Numbered from the stretch's first letter, positions 17,090 to 27,114 are shown. The stretch is 64,000 nt of DNA from Siphonobacter sp. SORGH_AS_0500 (GCF_002838835.1 NZ_NHPP01000010.1:62001-126000), one strand, 5' to 3'. The notes: a model not told the origin generated them from the sequence alone. Made by a program: numbers and translations.

Positions 17090-18553
17090 ATGAAAAATAA
17101 AATATTATCTACCGTAACTTACTTAATTACGGGAGGGCTTTTACTAATGGTATCTTCCTGTAATGAATCCAAATATCTGGATACCATTCCTCCTACTCAG
17201 GTAAACGCTAACGATATCTTTGACACCCCGAGTCGTATACTTGGGCTAGTCAACGGAACCTATAAATCTTTGAAGGATGCCAACTACTTCGGCGGACGTT
17301 TTCAGCTCTATCTGGATGTCCGTGGAGAGGATTTCATTAATACTACGGGTAATAGTTTTACGGGTTACGATAGCTGGGCCAACCGCTATAACTCGGGCTC
17401 GAATGATATTAATAACCTGTGGACGGCAGCCTATGCTACCATTAACCAGGCTAACATCATCATTGATGGTATTCCTAAAAATCCAGGGATTGTTTCAGAT
17501 GAGTTAGGGAATCAATACATCGCTGAAGCTAAGTTTTTACGGGCCTTATCTTATTATAGCATTGTAACGGTATTTGGACAGCCTTACAATAAAAATAATG
17601 GAACGTCGCCGGGAGTACCCTTACGGTTACAGCCTGAAACGACAATGGAGAATAACGATTTAGCCCGCAGTACGGTAGCGGCAGTGTATGCCCAAGTCTT
17701 AAAAGATTTGAATGATGCCGAAGCAGGTTTACCGACAGATTACACCGGCTCAACGGCTCTAACCCTAAAAGTTACCAGAGCTCACCGAAATACAGCCATA
17801 GCACTGAAAACACGGGTGTATTTAAATATGGGGAATTACGCAAAAGTGGTAGAAGAAGCTAAGAAAATTGTGCCTCAAACAGTAGCTCCTTTCTCCGCTA
17901 CTACCGGAGTGAAGCATGCTTTACAGTCTAACATCGTTTCTGTGATTACTACAGATTATACAACTACTGAATCCATCCTTTCAGCTCCCTTTAGCACACT
18001 TGATATGTATAGTGGTCAGTCGGCTATTGGATATATCTATAATAACGTAGCTGAGTACTATCTGAACCCAACGGGGATTTTAGGTTCTTCTCAGTGGCCT
18101 ACTACCGATGCCAGAAGAGGCTTTCTGAGAGCGAGTGGCTCTACTAATTATCTTTCTAAATTTGGCCGTACTGCCCCTTACCTAATTTACATGCCTTTGA
18201 TTCGTTATTCCGAGGTACTGCTGAATTACGCTGAAGCAGCAGCAGAAACGGGAGATTTAACCTTGGCCACGAATTTACTTAAAGCCGTCCATGCTCGTTC
18301 AGATGCTTCCTACACCTTTCCGGCCTCTGCAACAGCTACGAAAGACGCTCTAATCAGTTCAATTCTTGTGGAAAGAAGAATTGAACTGTTGGGAGAAGGC
18401 TTCCGCTCCAATGATTTGCTACGTAGATTGCAAACTATTCCAGCAAAAACAGGTCCTACTGTAAGTGCTAATGCAGTATCTCCGGCTGCTGAGAACTATA
18501 TCTGGCCAATCTCTAACAGTGAAATTGTAAATAATAGGCTTATTAATCAGTAG
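17090..18553 (+). CDS. SusD/RagB family nutrient-binding lipoprotein
   Basis: 487 residues. Signal peptidase II site VSSCNES (Cys24), then the SusD start (YLDTIPPTQV) and TPR-like helices (FLRALSYYSIVTVFGQPY, RYSEVLLNYAEAAAETG, ERRIELLGEGFRSNDLLR). It is a surface lid for the SusC barrel encoded just upstream. Full length with an intact C-terminus (YIWPISNSEI). A hairpin with a T-run follows. Confidence 0.92.
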   Translation: MKNKILSTVTYLITGGLLLMVSSCNESKYLDTIPPTQVNANDIFDTPSRILGLVNGTYKSLKDANYFGGRFQLYLDVRGEDFINTTGNSFTGYDSWANRYNSGSNDINNLWTAAYATINQANIIIDGIPKNPGIVSDELGNQYIAEAKFLRALSYYSIVTVFGQPYNKNNGTSPGVPLRLQPETTMENNDLARSTVAAVYAQVLKDLNDAEAGLPTDYTGSTALTLKVTRAHRNTAIALKTRVYLNMGNYAKVVEEAKKIVPQTVAPFSATTGVKHALQSNIVSVITTDYTTTESILSAPFSTLDMYSGQSAIGYIYNNVAEYYLNPTGILGSSQWPTTDARRGFLRASGSTNYLSKFGRTAPYLIYMPLIRYSEVLLNYAEAAAETGDLTLATNLLKAVHARSDASYTFPASATATKDALISSILVERRIELLGEGFRSNDLLRRLQTIPAKTGPTVSANAVSPAAENYIWPISNSEIVNNRLINQ

Positions 18554-18568
18554 AAATCAGGATTACTT

Positions 18569-18610
18569 AAAACGGCCTGCTTCCTGTTTACAGTGGGGGC
18601 AGGCGTTTTT
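18569..18610 (+). terminator. Terminator after SusD
   Basis: Arms aaaacggcctgc and gcaggcgtttt (one bulged G) around an 18-base loop, then T residues, 15 bases after the SusD stop. Confidence 0.7.
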
Positions 18611-18673
18611 GTATGAATAATAAAGTAACAAACACTCTTTATATATACTGACAATGGTAATGAATCAGCGGTT

Positions 18674-18688
18674 ACGGAAATATCCGTT
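18674..18688. promoter_or_regulatory. Small palindrome before Crp-like gene, possible operator
   Basis: acgga-aata-tccgt, two 5-base arms about 45 bases before the ATG of the Crp/Fnr-like regulator. Its place suggests an autoregulatory site, but the arms are short and chance is possible. Confidence 0.3.
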
Positions 18689-18729
18689 AATTGCGGAAGT
18701 ATAATGAGAAAGATAACCAGAGAATATTC

Positions 18730-19335
18730 ATGTCAGTAAACAAGGATGAAATCAAGTTCCCTCTATTTCACTCTTACCTAAAACGATTTGTAGATTTAAC
18801 GGATAACGAGTGGCTTGCTCTGGAGGAACAGCTACGGGTGAGGAAACTTCCCAAAAAACAACATCTCATTAGACAGGGTGAACAGGCTAAAGAGATTTTC
18901 TTCCTCATCAGTGGTTCTGCCCGGCTTTATTACGAGAAAGACGGTGACGAAAAAACGACTTACTTCTTTTTTGAAAATAACCTGGTTGGCGACTACTTGG
19001 GTTGCTTAACAAGTCAGCCGAGTACGATCAATATTCAGGCCCTGGAAGATTGCGAGCTGATGTATTTTAAGTATGAAACCCTAACCAAGCTATATGAGCA
19101 ATTTCCCGTCTATCAGATTTTCGGGCGTAAGCTGGCGGAGTATTTATTCATGGGGCTGGACATACGACTAGCCGAGTTACTAACCCTAACTCCAGAAGAA
19201 CGTTATCTGAAATTCATCAACACGTCAATTAAACGTAAGATTCTCGAACGCATTCCTCAGCAGTATATCGCTTCTTACCTGGGGATAACTCCCGTTTCAC
19301 TAAGTCGCATTCGCCGCCGGATTGCCACTTCCTGA
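18730..19335 (+). CDS. Crp/Fnr family transcriptional regulator
   Basis: 201 residues from ATG 18730 (an upstream TTG at 18691 extends the frame but is less likely). A cyclic-nucleotide-binding-like beta-roll (HLIRQGEQAKEIFFLISGSARLYY, FFENNLVGDYLG) is followed by a C-terminal helix-turn-helix (IPQQYIASYLGITPVSLSRIRRRI). There are no Fnr-type cysteines for an iron-sulfur cluster. This subgroup is common in Cytophagales; ligand and targets unknown. Confidence 0.87.
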   Translation: MSVNKDEIKFPLFHSYLKRFVDLTDNEWLALEEQLRVRKLPKKQHLIRQGEQAKEIFFLISGSARLYYEKDGDEKTTYFFFENNLVGDYLGCLTSQPSTINIQALEDCELMYFKYETLTKLYEQFPVYQIFGRKLAEYLFMGLDIRLAELLTLTPEERYLKFINTSIKRKILERIPQQYIASYLGITPVSLSRIRRRIATS

Positions 19336-19418
19336 TTTATTAACTTATGTAAAGAATTTTACCCTGTTCTCCATCGGACCTTTATAGCGAATCAAAAACC
19401 ACAACAAATACTGTTGTT

Positions 19419-19778
19419 ATGAAAACGCTCATAAAGTTTGAAGAAGCCGCTCAAGTTATTCTTTCCCTTGTCTTATTTGCCCAGTTACCGTTTGCCTGGT
19501 GGGTGTTTCCGGCTTTACTATTAGTTCCTGATGTAAGTATGGTGGGTTACGTCTTTAATAGTAAAACAGGAGCTTTTATTTATAATGTATTTCATCACAA
19601 AGCAGTAGCTATTTTGATCGGAGTCCTGGGTTTCTATCTTGGTAATGAATATGTATTGCTGGCAGGTATTATCTTATTCGGTCATTCTTCGATGGATCGG
19701 ATGTTTGGGTATGGGTTGAAGTTTGATACGGGTTTTGGATATACGCATTTGGGAGAGATTGGGGATTTGAAGAAGTAA
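19419..19778 (+). CDS. DUF4260 family membrane protein
   Basis: 119 residues with four hydrophobic segments. Family landmarks seen: PDVSMVGYVFNSKTGAFIYN near 40-58 and FGHSSMDRMFGYGLKF near 88-103. Inner membrane, function unknown. It follows the Crp-like gene by 83 bases and could be its target or partner. Confidence 0.8.
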   Translation: MKTLIKFEEAAQVILSLVLFAQLPFAWWVFPALLLVPDVSMVGYVFNSKTGAFIYNVFHHKAVAILIGVLGFYLGNEYVLLAGIILFGHSSMDRMFGYGLKFDTGFGYTHLGEIGDLKK

Positions 19779-19839
19779 TCGTTATTATGGCTCCAAATGC
19801 TCATTCGATCAGCTCTGTTGATTGATTGGGGAATGTCAA

Positions 19840-20600
19840 TTAATTCATTGAAGAAAATAATCTAGATAAAAAGCTTTTAGTCTTATATGATTTATTGCTA
19901 GTACGCTTAATAAGAAACTTATAATAAGTTGTTGAGTTACCAATATCTTCTTTACCATCTTGATTGATAATAAAGAACAAAGAATTATTGTTTTCATAAC
20001 TTGAAAATCGAACGTAAGAGTTATCACTCCATTCCTTTGTGGTTTCCCCCTCAAAATAGTGAAAATGGTAAGCTCCGTCCTGAAAGGCTACTATTATTTT
20101 ATCATTGTCGAAATTTTGCATAGTTACATAATCATATTCTTTTTTCAGGAAACCAAATCCAGAATATCTTACCCCTAAACTTGCAAAATTTTTATAAAAT
20201 GCATTGTATTCTTTTACTAAATATATTTTATCATACTTTTTTCAATCCATACTTTTCCGCCTTTAGAATTCACTAATTCAAATATTTCCGTCTTTACACA
20301 TTCATAAAAATAGTGAACAGATATTCCTTCATCCTTCAAATGATGACGTTGCCAATAGTTACCTACCCAGATACTTCGATTCAGAAGTGAATAATTTTGA
20401 TTATCGATAATTATGTTTTCTCCGGGTTCTATAGGCTCAGTTGATTTATAGTTTACGTTATATACCTTGTTTTGATAGAAGGATTTTAATTTGTTGTTGA
20501 CTACCATATGTACATGTTGACAGTACTTACAGTTTATAAAAGTAGAGGTAGATAAAATGCGATATATAGGTTGGTAGCAATTAAGACAATGAAAAAGCAT
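19840..20600 (-). CDS. Unknown zinc-ribbon protein, frameshifted, in AT-rich patch
   Basis: Two frames (20600-20217 and 20121-19840) join into one protein of about 253 residues. Adding one T to a TTT run near 20219 reads through KYILVKEYNAFYKNF and keeps the frame to the second part. The N-terminus has two Cys pairs (CLNC at 5-8 and CKYC at 24-27), a likely zinc ribbon. It continues with GENIIIDNQNYSLLNRS, faintly like DUF4178 proteins, and KFLIKRTSNKSYKTKSF at the end. The region is clearly more AT-rich than its neighbours, suggesting transfer. No function assigned. Confidence 0.6.
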
Positions 20601-20805
20601 AGATTATATGATTTTTCATTAAAGGTAATTTAGAATTTAAAGTCTACATTAAAATATTGATGAATGGTTATTTTGAAATTTAATAAAAGTTAAAATTTAT
20701 TTAACTTTAGCTAGTTATTCGGCAGAGCCGAGCGACTGTGAAAATTATTAAATGAATTCGTATTATTCTATATCCCAAATTACATCATTAATATTAATTA
20801 CGCTT

Positions 20806-21276
20806 ATGAAAAAAGGTTTTTACCTTACCCTCGCTTCACTTACGTTACTACTGTCAGGATGCTCTAAGCATAATTATGAAAGCTCATTTAGGAATACTCT
20901 TCAGGAAAAAACATCAGAGCAGTATCTGAATCAGCTCAGAAATACTATTGACGAATCGAAACTAGACCAGATGCTAGTGTTAAAAAGCCTTCCTGCTAAA
21001 AAGAGCTTCTATATAAATACCTTGAACTCGGGAGAACGCTATTATTTCTGGGTTCGGAAGTTTAATCACTATGCATCTCTTTCAGACGCTACTGCTGAAC
21101 AAAAAGCCTTACTTAAAGAACTTGTGAGTCATCTAAAACCAGAATTCTTTTCTAATCCTGCACAGGGAAACCAATTTGCAGAAGGTTATATGGCCGAATG
21201 GAATAAAAAAGCACTGACTGCCTTTGATAAAGGCAATTTGGCAACCCTCACAAGTACGCTGGAATACACGCGTTAG
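20806..21276 (+). CDS. Unknown lipoprotein (weakly fulvocin C-related-like)
   Basis: 156 residues from ATG 20806. A frame to 20752 adds residues in front of the signal and is less likely. Lipoprotein signal MKKGFYLTLASLTLLLSGC with Cys19. The mature part is helical and charged (YLNQLRNTIDESKLDQML, LKSLPAKKSFYINTLNSGER, TAEQKALLKELVSHLKPEFF), a layout loosely recalling 'fulvocin C-related' Bacteroidota proteins. That resemblance is weak and functional naming is not supported. Confidence 0.6.
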   Translation: MKKGFYLTLASLTLLLSGCSKHNYESSFRNTLQEKTSEQYLNQLRNTIDESKLDQMLVLKSLPAKKSFYINTLNSGERYYFWVRKFNHYASLSDATAEQKALLKELVSHLKPEFFSNPAQGNQFAEGYMAEWNKKALTAFDKGNLATLTSTLEYTR

Positions 21277-21352
21277 CTTTTTAGATTTTCCCGCAGTTGC
21301 CCAACTCTACCAGACAAAACAAGATACGGAAAACGAAAGTAATTCAATAAAC

Positions 21353-21388
21353 AAAAAGCCCGCCGCAAAACTTTGCGGCGGGCTTTAC
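21353..21388 (-). terminator. Terminator of gcvP
   Basis: 15-base perfect arms (21355-21369 and 21372-21386; core gcccgccgc / gcggcgggc) with a 2-base gap. On the minus strand the stem is followed by T residues. It lies 20 bases beyond the gcvP stop. Confidence 0.85.
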
Positions 21389-21407
21389 TATTAATACCAG
21401 CTATGAC

Positions 21408-24293
21408 TTATTCAGCTGTAGCATATTCTTCCAAAGGAGGACAGGCACAGATCAGGTTACGATCTCCGTAGGCTGAATCGATGCGGCTTACCGTAGGCCA
21501 GAATTTGCTGGCTTTTACGTAAGGCAGCGGGAATACCGCTTTTTCACGCGAGTAAGGACGATTCCAGGCATCTGAAAGAACCACAAACTGAGTGTGAGGA
21601 GCCATTTTCAAAACGTTAACCGTTTTATCCGCTTCGCCTTCTTCAATTTCTCTGATTTCGTTACGGATGGCAATCATGGCATCACAGAAACGATCCAGTT
21701 CTGCTTTTGACTCTGATTCGGTAGGTTCCACCATCAGCGTTCCGGCTACGGGGAACGAAAGGGTAGGAGCGTGGAAACCGTAATCCATTAAACGTTTAGC
21801 GATGTCTTCGGCTTCAATGCCTACTGATTGCTTGAACGGACGACAGTCGAGAATCATCTCGTGAGCACAGCGGCCTTGCGAACCTACGTACAGCACGGGG
21901 AAGTGTGATTCCAGACGAGCCTTGATGTAGTTGGCGTTCAGAATGGCCGTTTCTGTCGCGTGCGTCAGACCTTCGCCGCCCATCATCGCGATGTAAGCGT
22001 AAGAAATCGTCAGGATGCTCGCTGAACCATACGGAGCTGCCGAAACGGCTGAGATAGCCTGTTCGCCACCCACGCCTTCTACCACAGCGTGACCGGGCAG
22101 GAAGGGAGCCAGGTGAGCCGCTACACCGATGGGACCCATACCAGGACCGCCACCACCGTGAGGAATACAGAACGTTTTATGCAGGTTCAGGTGGCAAACG
22201 TCTGCTCCAATCGTACCAGGAGAGGTAAGTCCTACCTGAGCGTTCATGTTCGCTCCATCCATATATACCTGACCACCGTGCTGGTGAATCAGATTACAAA
22301 TTTCGATGATCGACTCTTCGAATACGCCGTGCGTCGAAGGGTAGGTAACCATCAGACAGGACAGGTTTTCACTGTACTGCTCGGCTTTGGCTTTTAAATC
22401 AGCCAGGTCGATGTTCCCGTTCTCGTCGGTTTTGGTAACGACTACCTTCATACCCGCCATAACGGCTGAGGCAGGGTTGGTTCCGTGAGCAGAAGCGGGA
22501 ATCAAAGCGATGTTGCGATGGCTATTACCCTGAGCTTCGTGATACGCCCGAATCACCATCAGACCCGCGTATTCACCCTGGGCACCTGAGTTAGGTTGCA
22601 GAGACATGGCCGCAAAACCTGTGATTTCACAAAGCCAGTCGTTGAGGTTTTTAAATAACTGCTGGTAACCCGCCGCCTGAGCTTTAGGAGCAAAGGGGTG
22701 AAGTTTACCAAACTCAGGCCAGGTTACCGGAATCATTTCGGTTGTGGCGTTGAGCTTCATGGTACATGATCCCAGTGAGATCATGGAGTGTACCAGCGAT
22801 AAGTCTTTATTTTCCAGCGATTTCAGATAACGTAACATTTCGTGTTCGGAATGGTGCGTATTGAAAACGGGGTTTGTTAAGTAAGCAGATTCCCGGGTAA
22901 GAACTTCGTTAAACTCCCAGGTTAAGGCTGATTCAATTTCCGACAGGTTAACACTTTTGCTTACCAGTGTCGAGAAGATGTTGATCAGTTCAACGGCATC
23001 CTGATAGGTTTTTACTTCGTCAAACGAAATACCAACCAGATTATCTCCGAAGTAACGCAGGTTGATTTCAGCGGCTTCTGTGGCAGCTTTCACCACATTT
23101 TCATCCGAAACTTTTACCTGAATGGTGTCAAAGAAAGCTTCCGTTACTACTTCATAAGCCAGTTCCTTAAGGGCCAGAGCCGTCAGTTGCGTTAAAGCAT
23201 GCGTGCGGTGAGCAATTTTCTGCAAGCCTTCAGGGCCGTGGTATACGGCATAAGCCGCCGCCATTACCGAAAGAAGTACCTGAGCTGTACAAATATTAGA
23301 AGTGGCTTTCTCGCGGCGAATGTGCTGCTCACGAGTTTGCAGAGCCATGCGAAGGGCACGGTTTCCTTCCGCATCTACCGATACCCCGATGATACGACCG
23401 GGCATCTGGCGTTTGTAATCGTCTTTGGTAGCAAAGTAACCCGCGTGTGGTCCGCCGTAACCCATGGGTACGCCAAAACGCTGAGCAGAGCCTACTACTA
23501 CGTCCGCACCCATTTCACCAGGAGCTTTCAGTAAAGTAAGAGCCAGTAGATCCGCTGCTACTACTACTTTGATATCTAAGTCGTGAGCAGAGGCAATCCA
23601 GTCACCGTAATCAAATACAGCTCCGTCGGTGGCGGGGTATTGTAATAAAGCACCGAAGATGCTTTCGTTGGTCAAATCAACTGTACGGTGATCACCCACC
23701 ATGATTTTGACCCCAATCGGAGTAGCCCGCGTATAAAGCAGGTCAATCGTTTGTGGGTGGCATCGATCTGAAACAAAGAACGTATCTGCTTTCGCCTTGG
23801 CTCCTTTTTTCAGGGCATGTAATAAATGCAGAGCTTCCGCAGCGGCTGTGGCTTCATCCAACAGAGAAGCATTGGCGATTTCCATGCCCGTTAATTCCAA
23901 AATCATGGTTTGGAAATTCAGCAGCATTTCCAGGCGTCCCTGCGAAATCTCGGCCTGATAAGGCGTATAGGCCGTGTACCAGGCTGGATTTTCCAGAATA
24001 TTACGCAGAATTACATTAGGGGTATACGTATCGTAGTAACCCGTACCGATGTAGCTCTTGAAGACTTTATTTTGACTGGCAAGCTTCTTGAAATCGTCCA
24101 AAAATTGAAATTCCGTTTGAGCGGGAGGAAGATTCAAGGCATTAGCCCGGCGAATGGCCGAAGGTACTGTTTGGTTGATGAGTTCTTCAACCGAAGTTAC
24201 GCCAATTTCAGCCAGCATAGCCTGACGATCGGCCTCATCTGCATTATTATGACGATTTTCGAAAAGTTCCTGGTAACGAAGAGCAACCTGCAT
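21408..24293 (-). CDS. gcvP: Glycine dehydrogenase (decarboxylating), P-protein
   Basis: 961 residues, the full fused form of the glycine cleavage P-protein: PLP-dependent decarboxylation of glycine with transfer to the H-protein lipoate. N-terminal half: [19 protein letters not shown] and [19 protein letters not shown]-terminal half: the PLP-lysine segment [21 protein letters not shown] and [15 protein letters not shown]. gcvT and gcvH are not in the window, as is usual in Bacteroidota. Confidence 0.97.
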   Translation of the reverse strand: MQVALRYQELFENRHNNADEADRQAMLAEIGVTSVEELINQTVPSAIRRANALNLPPAQTEFQFLDDFKKLASQNKVFKSYIGTGYYDTYTPNVILRNILENPAWYTAYTPYQAEISQGRLEMLLNFQTMILELTGMEIANASLLDEATAAAEALHLLHALKKGAKAKADTFFVSDRCHPQTIDLLYTRATPIGVKIMVGDHRTVDLTNESIFGALLQYPATDGAVFDYGDWIASAHDLDIKVVVAADLLALTLLKAPGEMGADVVVGSAQRFGVPMGYGGPHAGYFATKDDYKRQMPGRIIGVSVDAEGNRALRMALQTREQHIRREKATSNICTAQVLLSVMAAAYAVYHGPEGLQKIAHRTHALTQLTALALKELAYEVVTEAFFDTIQVKVSDENVVKAATEAAEINLRYFGDNLVGISFDEVKTYQDAVELINIFSTLVSKSVNLSEIESALTWEFNEVLTRESAYLTNPVFNTHHSEHEMLRYLKSLENKDLSLVHSMISLGSCTMKLNATTEMIPVTWPEFGKLHPFAPKAQAAGYQQLFKNLNDWLCEITGFAAMSLQPNSGAQGEYAGLMVIRAYHEAQGNSHRNIALIPASAHGTNPASAVMAGMKVVVTKTDENGNIDLADLKAKAEQYSENLSCLMVTYPSTHGVFEESIIEICNLIHQHGGQVYMDGANMNAQVGLTSPGTIGADVCHLNLHKTFCIPHGGGGPGMGPIGVAAHLAPFLPGHAVVEGVGGEQAISAVSAAPYGSASILTISYAYIAMMGGEGLTHATETAILNANYIKARLESHFPVLYVGSQGRCAHEMILDCRPFKQSVGIEAEDIAKRLMDYGFHAPTLSFPVAGTLMVEPTESESKAELDRFCDAMIAIRNEIREIEEGEADKTVNVLKMAPHTQFVVLSDAWNRPYSREKAVFPLPYVKASKFWPTVSRIDSAYGDRNLICACPPLEEYATAE

Positions 24294-24322
24294 GGAGCAT
24301 TATTGTTGATGGAAACAAAGGA

Positions 24323-24330
24323 CAAATATA
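24323..24330 (-). promoter_or_regulatory. Promoter -7 box for gcvP
   Basis: TATATTTG on the minus strand, about 30 bases before the gcvP ATG, matching TAnnTTTG. The expected TTTG near -33 is not clear, so the call is moderate. Confidence 0.45.
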
Positions 24331-24427
24331 CACAGAAAAGACGGCCCTTGTGCAGAAGAAAGAACTAGGATTTTTACAAAATTCATAGTTAGGTAATAAC
24401 CTGCTTAGACGATCGGATCACAAGGAT

Positions 24428-24435
24428 TATCTTTG
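24428..24435 (+). promoter_or_regulatory. Promoter -7 box before DUF3467 gene
   Basis: TATCTTTG, matching TAnnTTTG, 131 bases before the DUF3467 ATG. No clear -33 TTTG is seen. Confidence 0.4.
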
Positions 24436-24566
24436 ACTTTTTGCAAATCCGGTAGTCCATGAATTACCTTAGTTTTCTTCTAACCGTTCTAAAGTAAGAA
24501 TTCGATTCATTTCCAGGAAGTTCGCTTGTCTGGATTAAATTTTTACTGGTAGAGATTATTTCATTA

Positions 24567-24902
24567 ATGAACACAGCTATGTCAAAGCAACCAGCTGCAG
24601 AGCAGAACGATCAAATCGAAATCGAATTGTCCGAAGAAATGGCAGAGGGTACTTATTCGAATCTGGCCATTATCTCGCATTCCCAAAGCGAATTTGTTAT
24701 TGATTTTGTACGATTAATGCCTAACGTTCCTAAAGCAAAAGTAAAATCACGTGTAATCATCACGCCCGACCATGCCTTGCGGTTGATGCATGCCTTGCAG
24801 GATAACCTGGCTAAATACGAAGAAAACTACGGCCCCATTAACGAAGGTGGCGGGCATTCCGGTTTTCAACTTCCCTACACGGGTCCCGTAGGAGAAGCTT
24901 AA
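24567..24902 (+). CDS. DUF3467 domain-containing protein
   Basis: 111 residues matching the DUF3467 pattern: ELSEEMAEGTYSNLAIISHS, EFVIDFVRLMPNVPKAKVKSRVIITPDHALRLMHAL and YEENYGPI. Conserved across Bacteroidota, cytoplasmic, function unknown. It stands alone with its own terminator. Confidence 0.88.
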   Translation: MNTAMSKQPAAEQNDQIEIELSEEMAEGTYSNLAIISHSQSEFVIDFVRLMPNVPKAKVKSRVIITPDHALRLMHALQDNLAKYEENYGPINEGGGHSGFQLPYTGPVGEA

Positions 24903-24904
24903 TC

Positions 24905-24931
24905 AAACGGCTGGCGATTGCTGGCCGTTTT
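24905..24931 (+). terminator. Terminator after DUF3467 gene
   Basis: A 7-base stem (aaacggc / gccgttt) with T-run immediately after the stop codon. Confidence 0.75.
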
Positions 24932-25000
24932 TGTTTGGGGGGAAGATTGGTAGAGCTTAATAAACCTCCAAAGTACTGGTAGATCATTCAATAACTTCAT

Positions 25001-25270
25001 GCTGGGGTTGAAAGTACATCCTTATCCAGCCGTTGCCAGCTTTTTCGCTGGCAACAGGTGTTACTTGAAGGACTCCTTCGAATAGATCATTCAGTGCCAA
25101 CCAGACCGGGCTCATCCATCAGGAACCCCCGTATTAAATCTCGCTGGAGTTGAAAGTATATCCTTATCCTGCCGTTGCCAGCTTTTCCGCTGGCAACAGT
25201 GTTACTTGGGGAGGCTTATCCCCGGGTTGACACCCGGGGCTATTCATATGGAACCCCGCTGGGGTTTTAA
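25001..25270. repeat. Degenerate tandem intergenic repeat with palindromic cores
   Basis: Two copies of a ~66-base unit (25001-25067 and 25143-25208), nearly identical, each holding the hairpin gttgccagc...gctggcaac. A further partial unit follows: ccccgggt...acccgggg (25220-25239), the word ctattcatatgg and aaccccgctggggtt. Part of the last module recurs at 39214-39248. Non-coding; typical of REP-like elements between genes. Confidence 0.7.
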
Positions 25271-25337
25271 GTTGAATGATTTGCAAGTCCAGAGCCCCAG
25301 TCTGGATAGCCTCGTATGCTAATGCATAAAATAAAAA

Positions 25338-25685
25338 TCATTTCAAAAACCGAAGAAAAGCCCCAAACCTGCGTTTGCTTAGGTATTCCAGGTCTTCTTC
25401 AAAAGCATAGGCTTCCTTTTCAAAACTAATAGCCCGGTAAGCAGCGTGATGAGATTTACCTTTCAATCGATGGTAATAATACTCGCTAACGTACCAGAGA
25501 TAAAAGGGCAAAATCAGCCACTCCGCCTGTTGACGAATATGAATGCGTTCATGATTCATCAGCGAGGCTGAAGGACGGGGCGTACTAACAATAATAAACG
25601 GCCAAAGGGTAATACCATTTACCCCAAGCCCCGGCCAATAAAGCGTTAATGGCCATCCGGTAGACTTTAGAAATCTGATTTTCAG
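25338..25685 (-). CDS. Conserved small protein with HERIH motif, CTG start suspected
   Basis: The frame continues upstream of its first ATG (25559) to 25685 with sensible residues (KIRFLKSTGWPLTLYWPGLGV, then NGITLWPF and NHERIHIRQQAEWL), about 115 residues. The only start codon at the natural beginning is CTG at 25685-25683; either a rare start or a base error of ATG. HERIH is metallopeptidase-like (HExxH). The C-terminus EKEAYAFEEDLEYLSKRR is typical of an uncharacterised Bacteroidota family. Function unknown. Confidence 0.6.
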   Translation of the reverse strand: MKIRFLKSTGWPLTLYWPGLGVNGITLWPFIIVSTPRPSASLMNHERIHIRQQAEWLILPFYLWYVSEYYYHRLKGKSHHAAYRAISFEKEAYAFEEDLEYLSKRRFGAFLRFLK

Positions 25686-25690
25686 TGATT

Positions 25691-25818
25691 AGTTGTCCGT
25701 TTGCTATTGACAGTTTTCAATTAAGTAGAGTGAACGGGCTCGCAATTGTGAAGGTAAAGAGAAATACTAAAAAGGTTAATAGCAAGCAACTGAAAACAGA
25801 AAACTATAAACTGAAAAC
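25691..25818. repeat. Inverted spacer, T/G-rich then A/C-rich arms
   Basis: Left arm (25691-25724) with gtccgtttgctattgacag and ttttcaatt. Right arm (25776-25818) with ttaatagcaagcaactg and aaaacagaaaac. Non-coding, before purK. Confidence 0.5.
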
Positions 25819-25825
25819 TCCAACT

Positions 25826-25833
25826 TATCTTTG
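25826..25833 (+). promoter_or_regulatory. Promoter -7 box for purK
   Basis: TATCTTTG (TAnnTTTG) 47 bases before the purK ATG; the -33 element is not obvious. Confidence 0.45.
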
Positions 25834-25880
25834 CATCATCATCTGAGGGAAGCCTCTTCATTCATTTCTATTATTCTTAC

Positions 25881-27014
25881 ATGTTTAATCCCGGTGTTCG
25901 GTTTGGCCTATTGGGCGGCGGCCAGTTAGGTCGTATGCTCCTACAGGTTGCCATTGATTTTGACTTATCCATTAAAGTACTTGATCCTGATGCTCAGGCT
26001 TCCTGTGCGGAAATCGCCCCCGAATTTGTGGTAGGGTCTTTTCAGGATTTTGATACCGTCTATGCGTTTGGTAAAGACCTGGAAGTAATAACAATTGAAA
26101 TTGAGGCAGTGAATCTCGATGCCCTGAAAAAGCTGCAAAGCGAAGGCGTTCGGGTATTTCCTCAGCCCGAAATTGTTGAGATTATTCAGGACAAACGCCT
26201 GCAAAAACAATTCTACCGCGATCATAACCTGCCTACTTCTGATTTTGTGTTAGTCGAAAATCAGGCAGATGCCCGTCGTCACGCAGATTTTCTGCCTGCT
26301 TTTAATAAGTTGGGGAAAGGCGGTTACGATGGTCGTGGCGTACAAAGAATTGCTACGGCTGCTGATTTCGACAAAGCATTCGATGCTCCGGGGTTATTGG
26401 AAAAAGCCGTTGATTTTGAAAAGGAATTAGCCGTCATCGTCGCTCGTAATGAGCGGGGAGACGTCAAGACATTCCCTACTGTAGAAATGGTTTTCCATCC
26501 CGAAGCAAACATGGTGGATTATCTGTTTGCTCCGGCCTCGATTCCCGCTGAAGTAGATGCCCGGGCTCAGTTTATTGCCAGCCGTACAGCCGAAGCTTTT
26601 GGCATTGTGGGTCTTCTCGCCGTTGAAATGTTCTTAACCAAAGACGGCGAAATTCTCATTAACGAAGTAGCTCCCCGTCCGCATAACAGTGGGCATCATA
26701 CGCTGCGGGCTAACGACGTAAGTCAGTTTGAGCAGCACTTACGGGCTGTATTGAACTGGCCTTTGGGCGACACAAAAGCCCATTCCTATGCGGCTATGAT
26801 TAACCTGTTGGGAGCTGAAGGCTACGAAGGCGAAGCTAAGTATGAAGGCATGGAGACCCTGCTGGAAACCCCCGGCGTGCATCCTTTCCTCTATGGTAAA
26901 AAAATTACCAAGCCTTTCCGCAAAATGGGCCATATTACCGTCGTAGACAAGGAACTTGAAACGTTGAAAAAGAAGGTAGAAGCCCTTAAAAACGCCGTTC
27001 GCATCATCTCATAA
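25881..27014 (+). CDS. purK: 5-(carboxyamino)imidazole ribonucleotide synthase
   Basis: 377 residues of the ATP-grasp PurK, which makes N5-CAIR from AIR, ATP and bicarbonate in purine synthesis. Landmarks: N-terminal LLGGGQLGRMLLQ, LEKAVDFEKELAVIVARNERG and the ATP-grasp metal site VEMFLTKDGEILINEVAPRPHNSGHHT. purE is 100 bases downstream. Confidence 0.96.
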   Translation: MFNPGVRFGLLGGGQLGRMLLQVAIDFDLSIKVLDPDAQASCAEIAPEFVVGSFQDFDTVYAFGKDLEVITIEIEAVNLDALKKLQSEGVRVFPQPEIVEIIQDKRLQKQFYRDHNLPTSDFVLVENQADARRHADFLPAFNKLGKGGYDGRGVQRIATAADFDKAFDAPGLLEKAVDFEKELAVIVARNERGDVKTFPTVEMVFHPEANMVDYLFAPASIPAEVDARAQFIASRTAEAFGIVGLLAVEMFLTKDGEILINEVAPRPHNSGHHTLRANDVSQFEQHLRAVLNWPLGDTKAHSYAAMINLLGAEGYEGEAKYEGMETLLETPGVHPFLYGKKITKPFRKMGHITVVDKELETLKKKVEALKNAVRIIS

Positions 27015-27019
27015 ATCTA

Positions 27020-27108
27020 GTTTTTAGTTGTTTGTTAAGGGTTGTTAGGAAAAGTGAAGACTTTAACTTTCATCAGCTAACAACAAACAACCATCAACCG
27101 ATAACTCA
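27020..27108. repeat. Inverted spacer between purK and purE
   Basis: Left arm with agttgtttgttaagggttgt, right arm with ctaacaacaaacaaccatc, imperfect complement. Same style as other intergenic spacers in the window. Confidence 0.5.
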
Positions 27109-27114
27109 AATAAA

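Noticed and set aside
24459..24497. 12-codon Leu-containing mini-ORF before the DUF3467 gene
   Set aside because: No terminator or alternative pairing follows and the downstream gene is not in leucine synthesis; likely chance.
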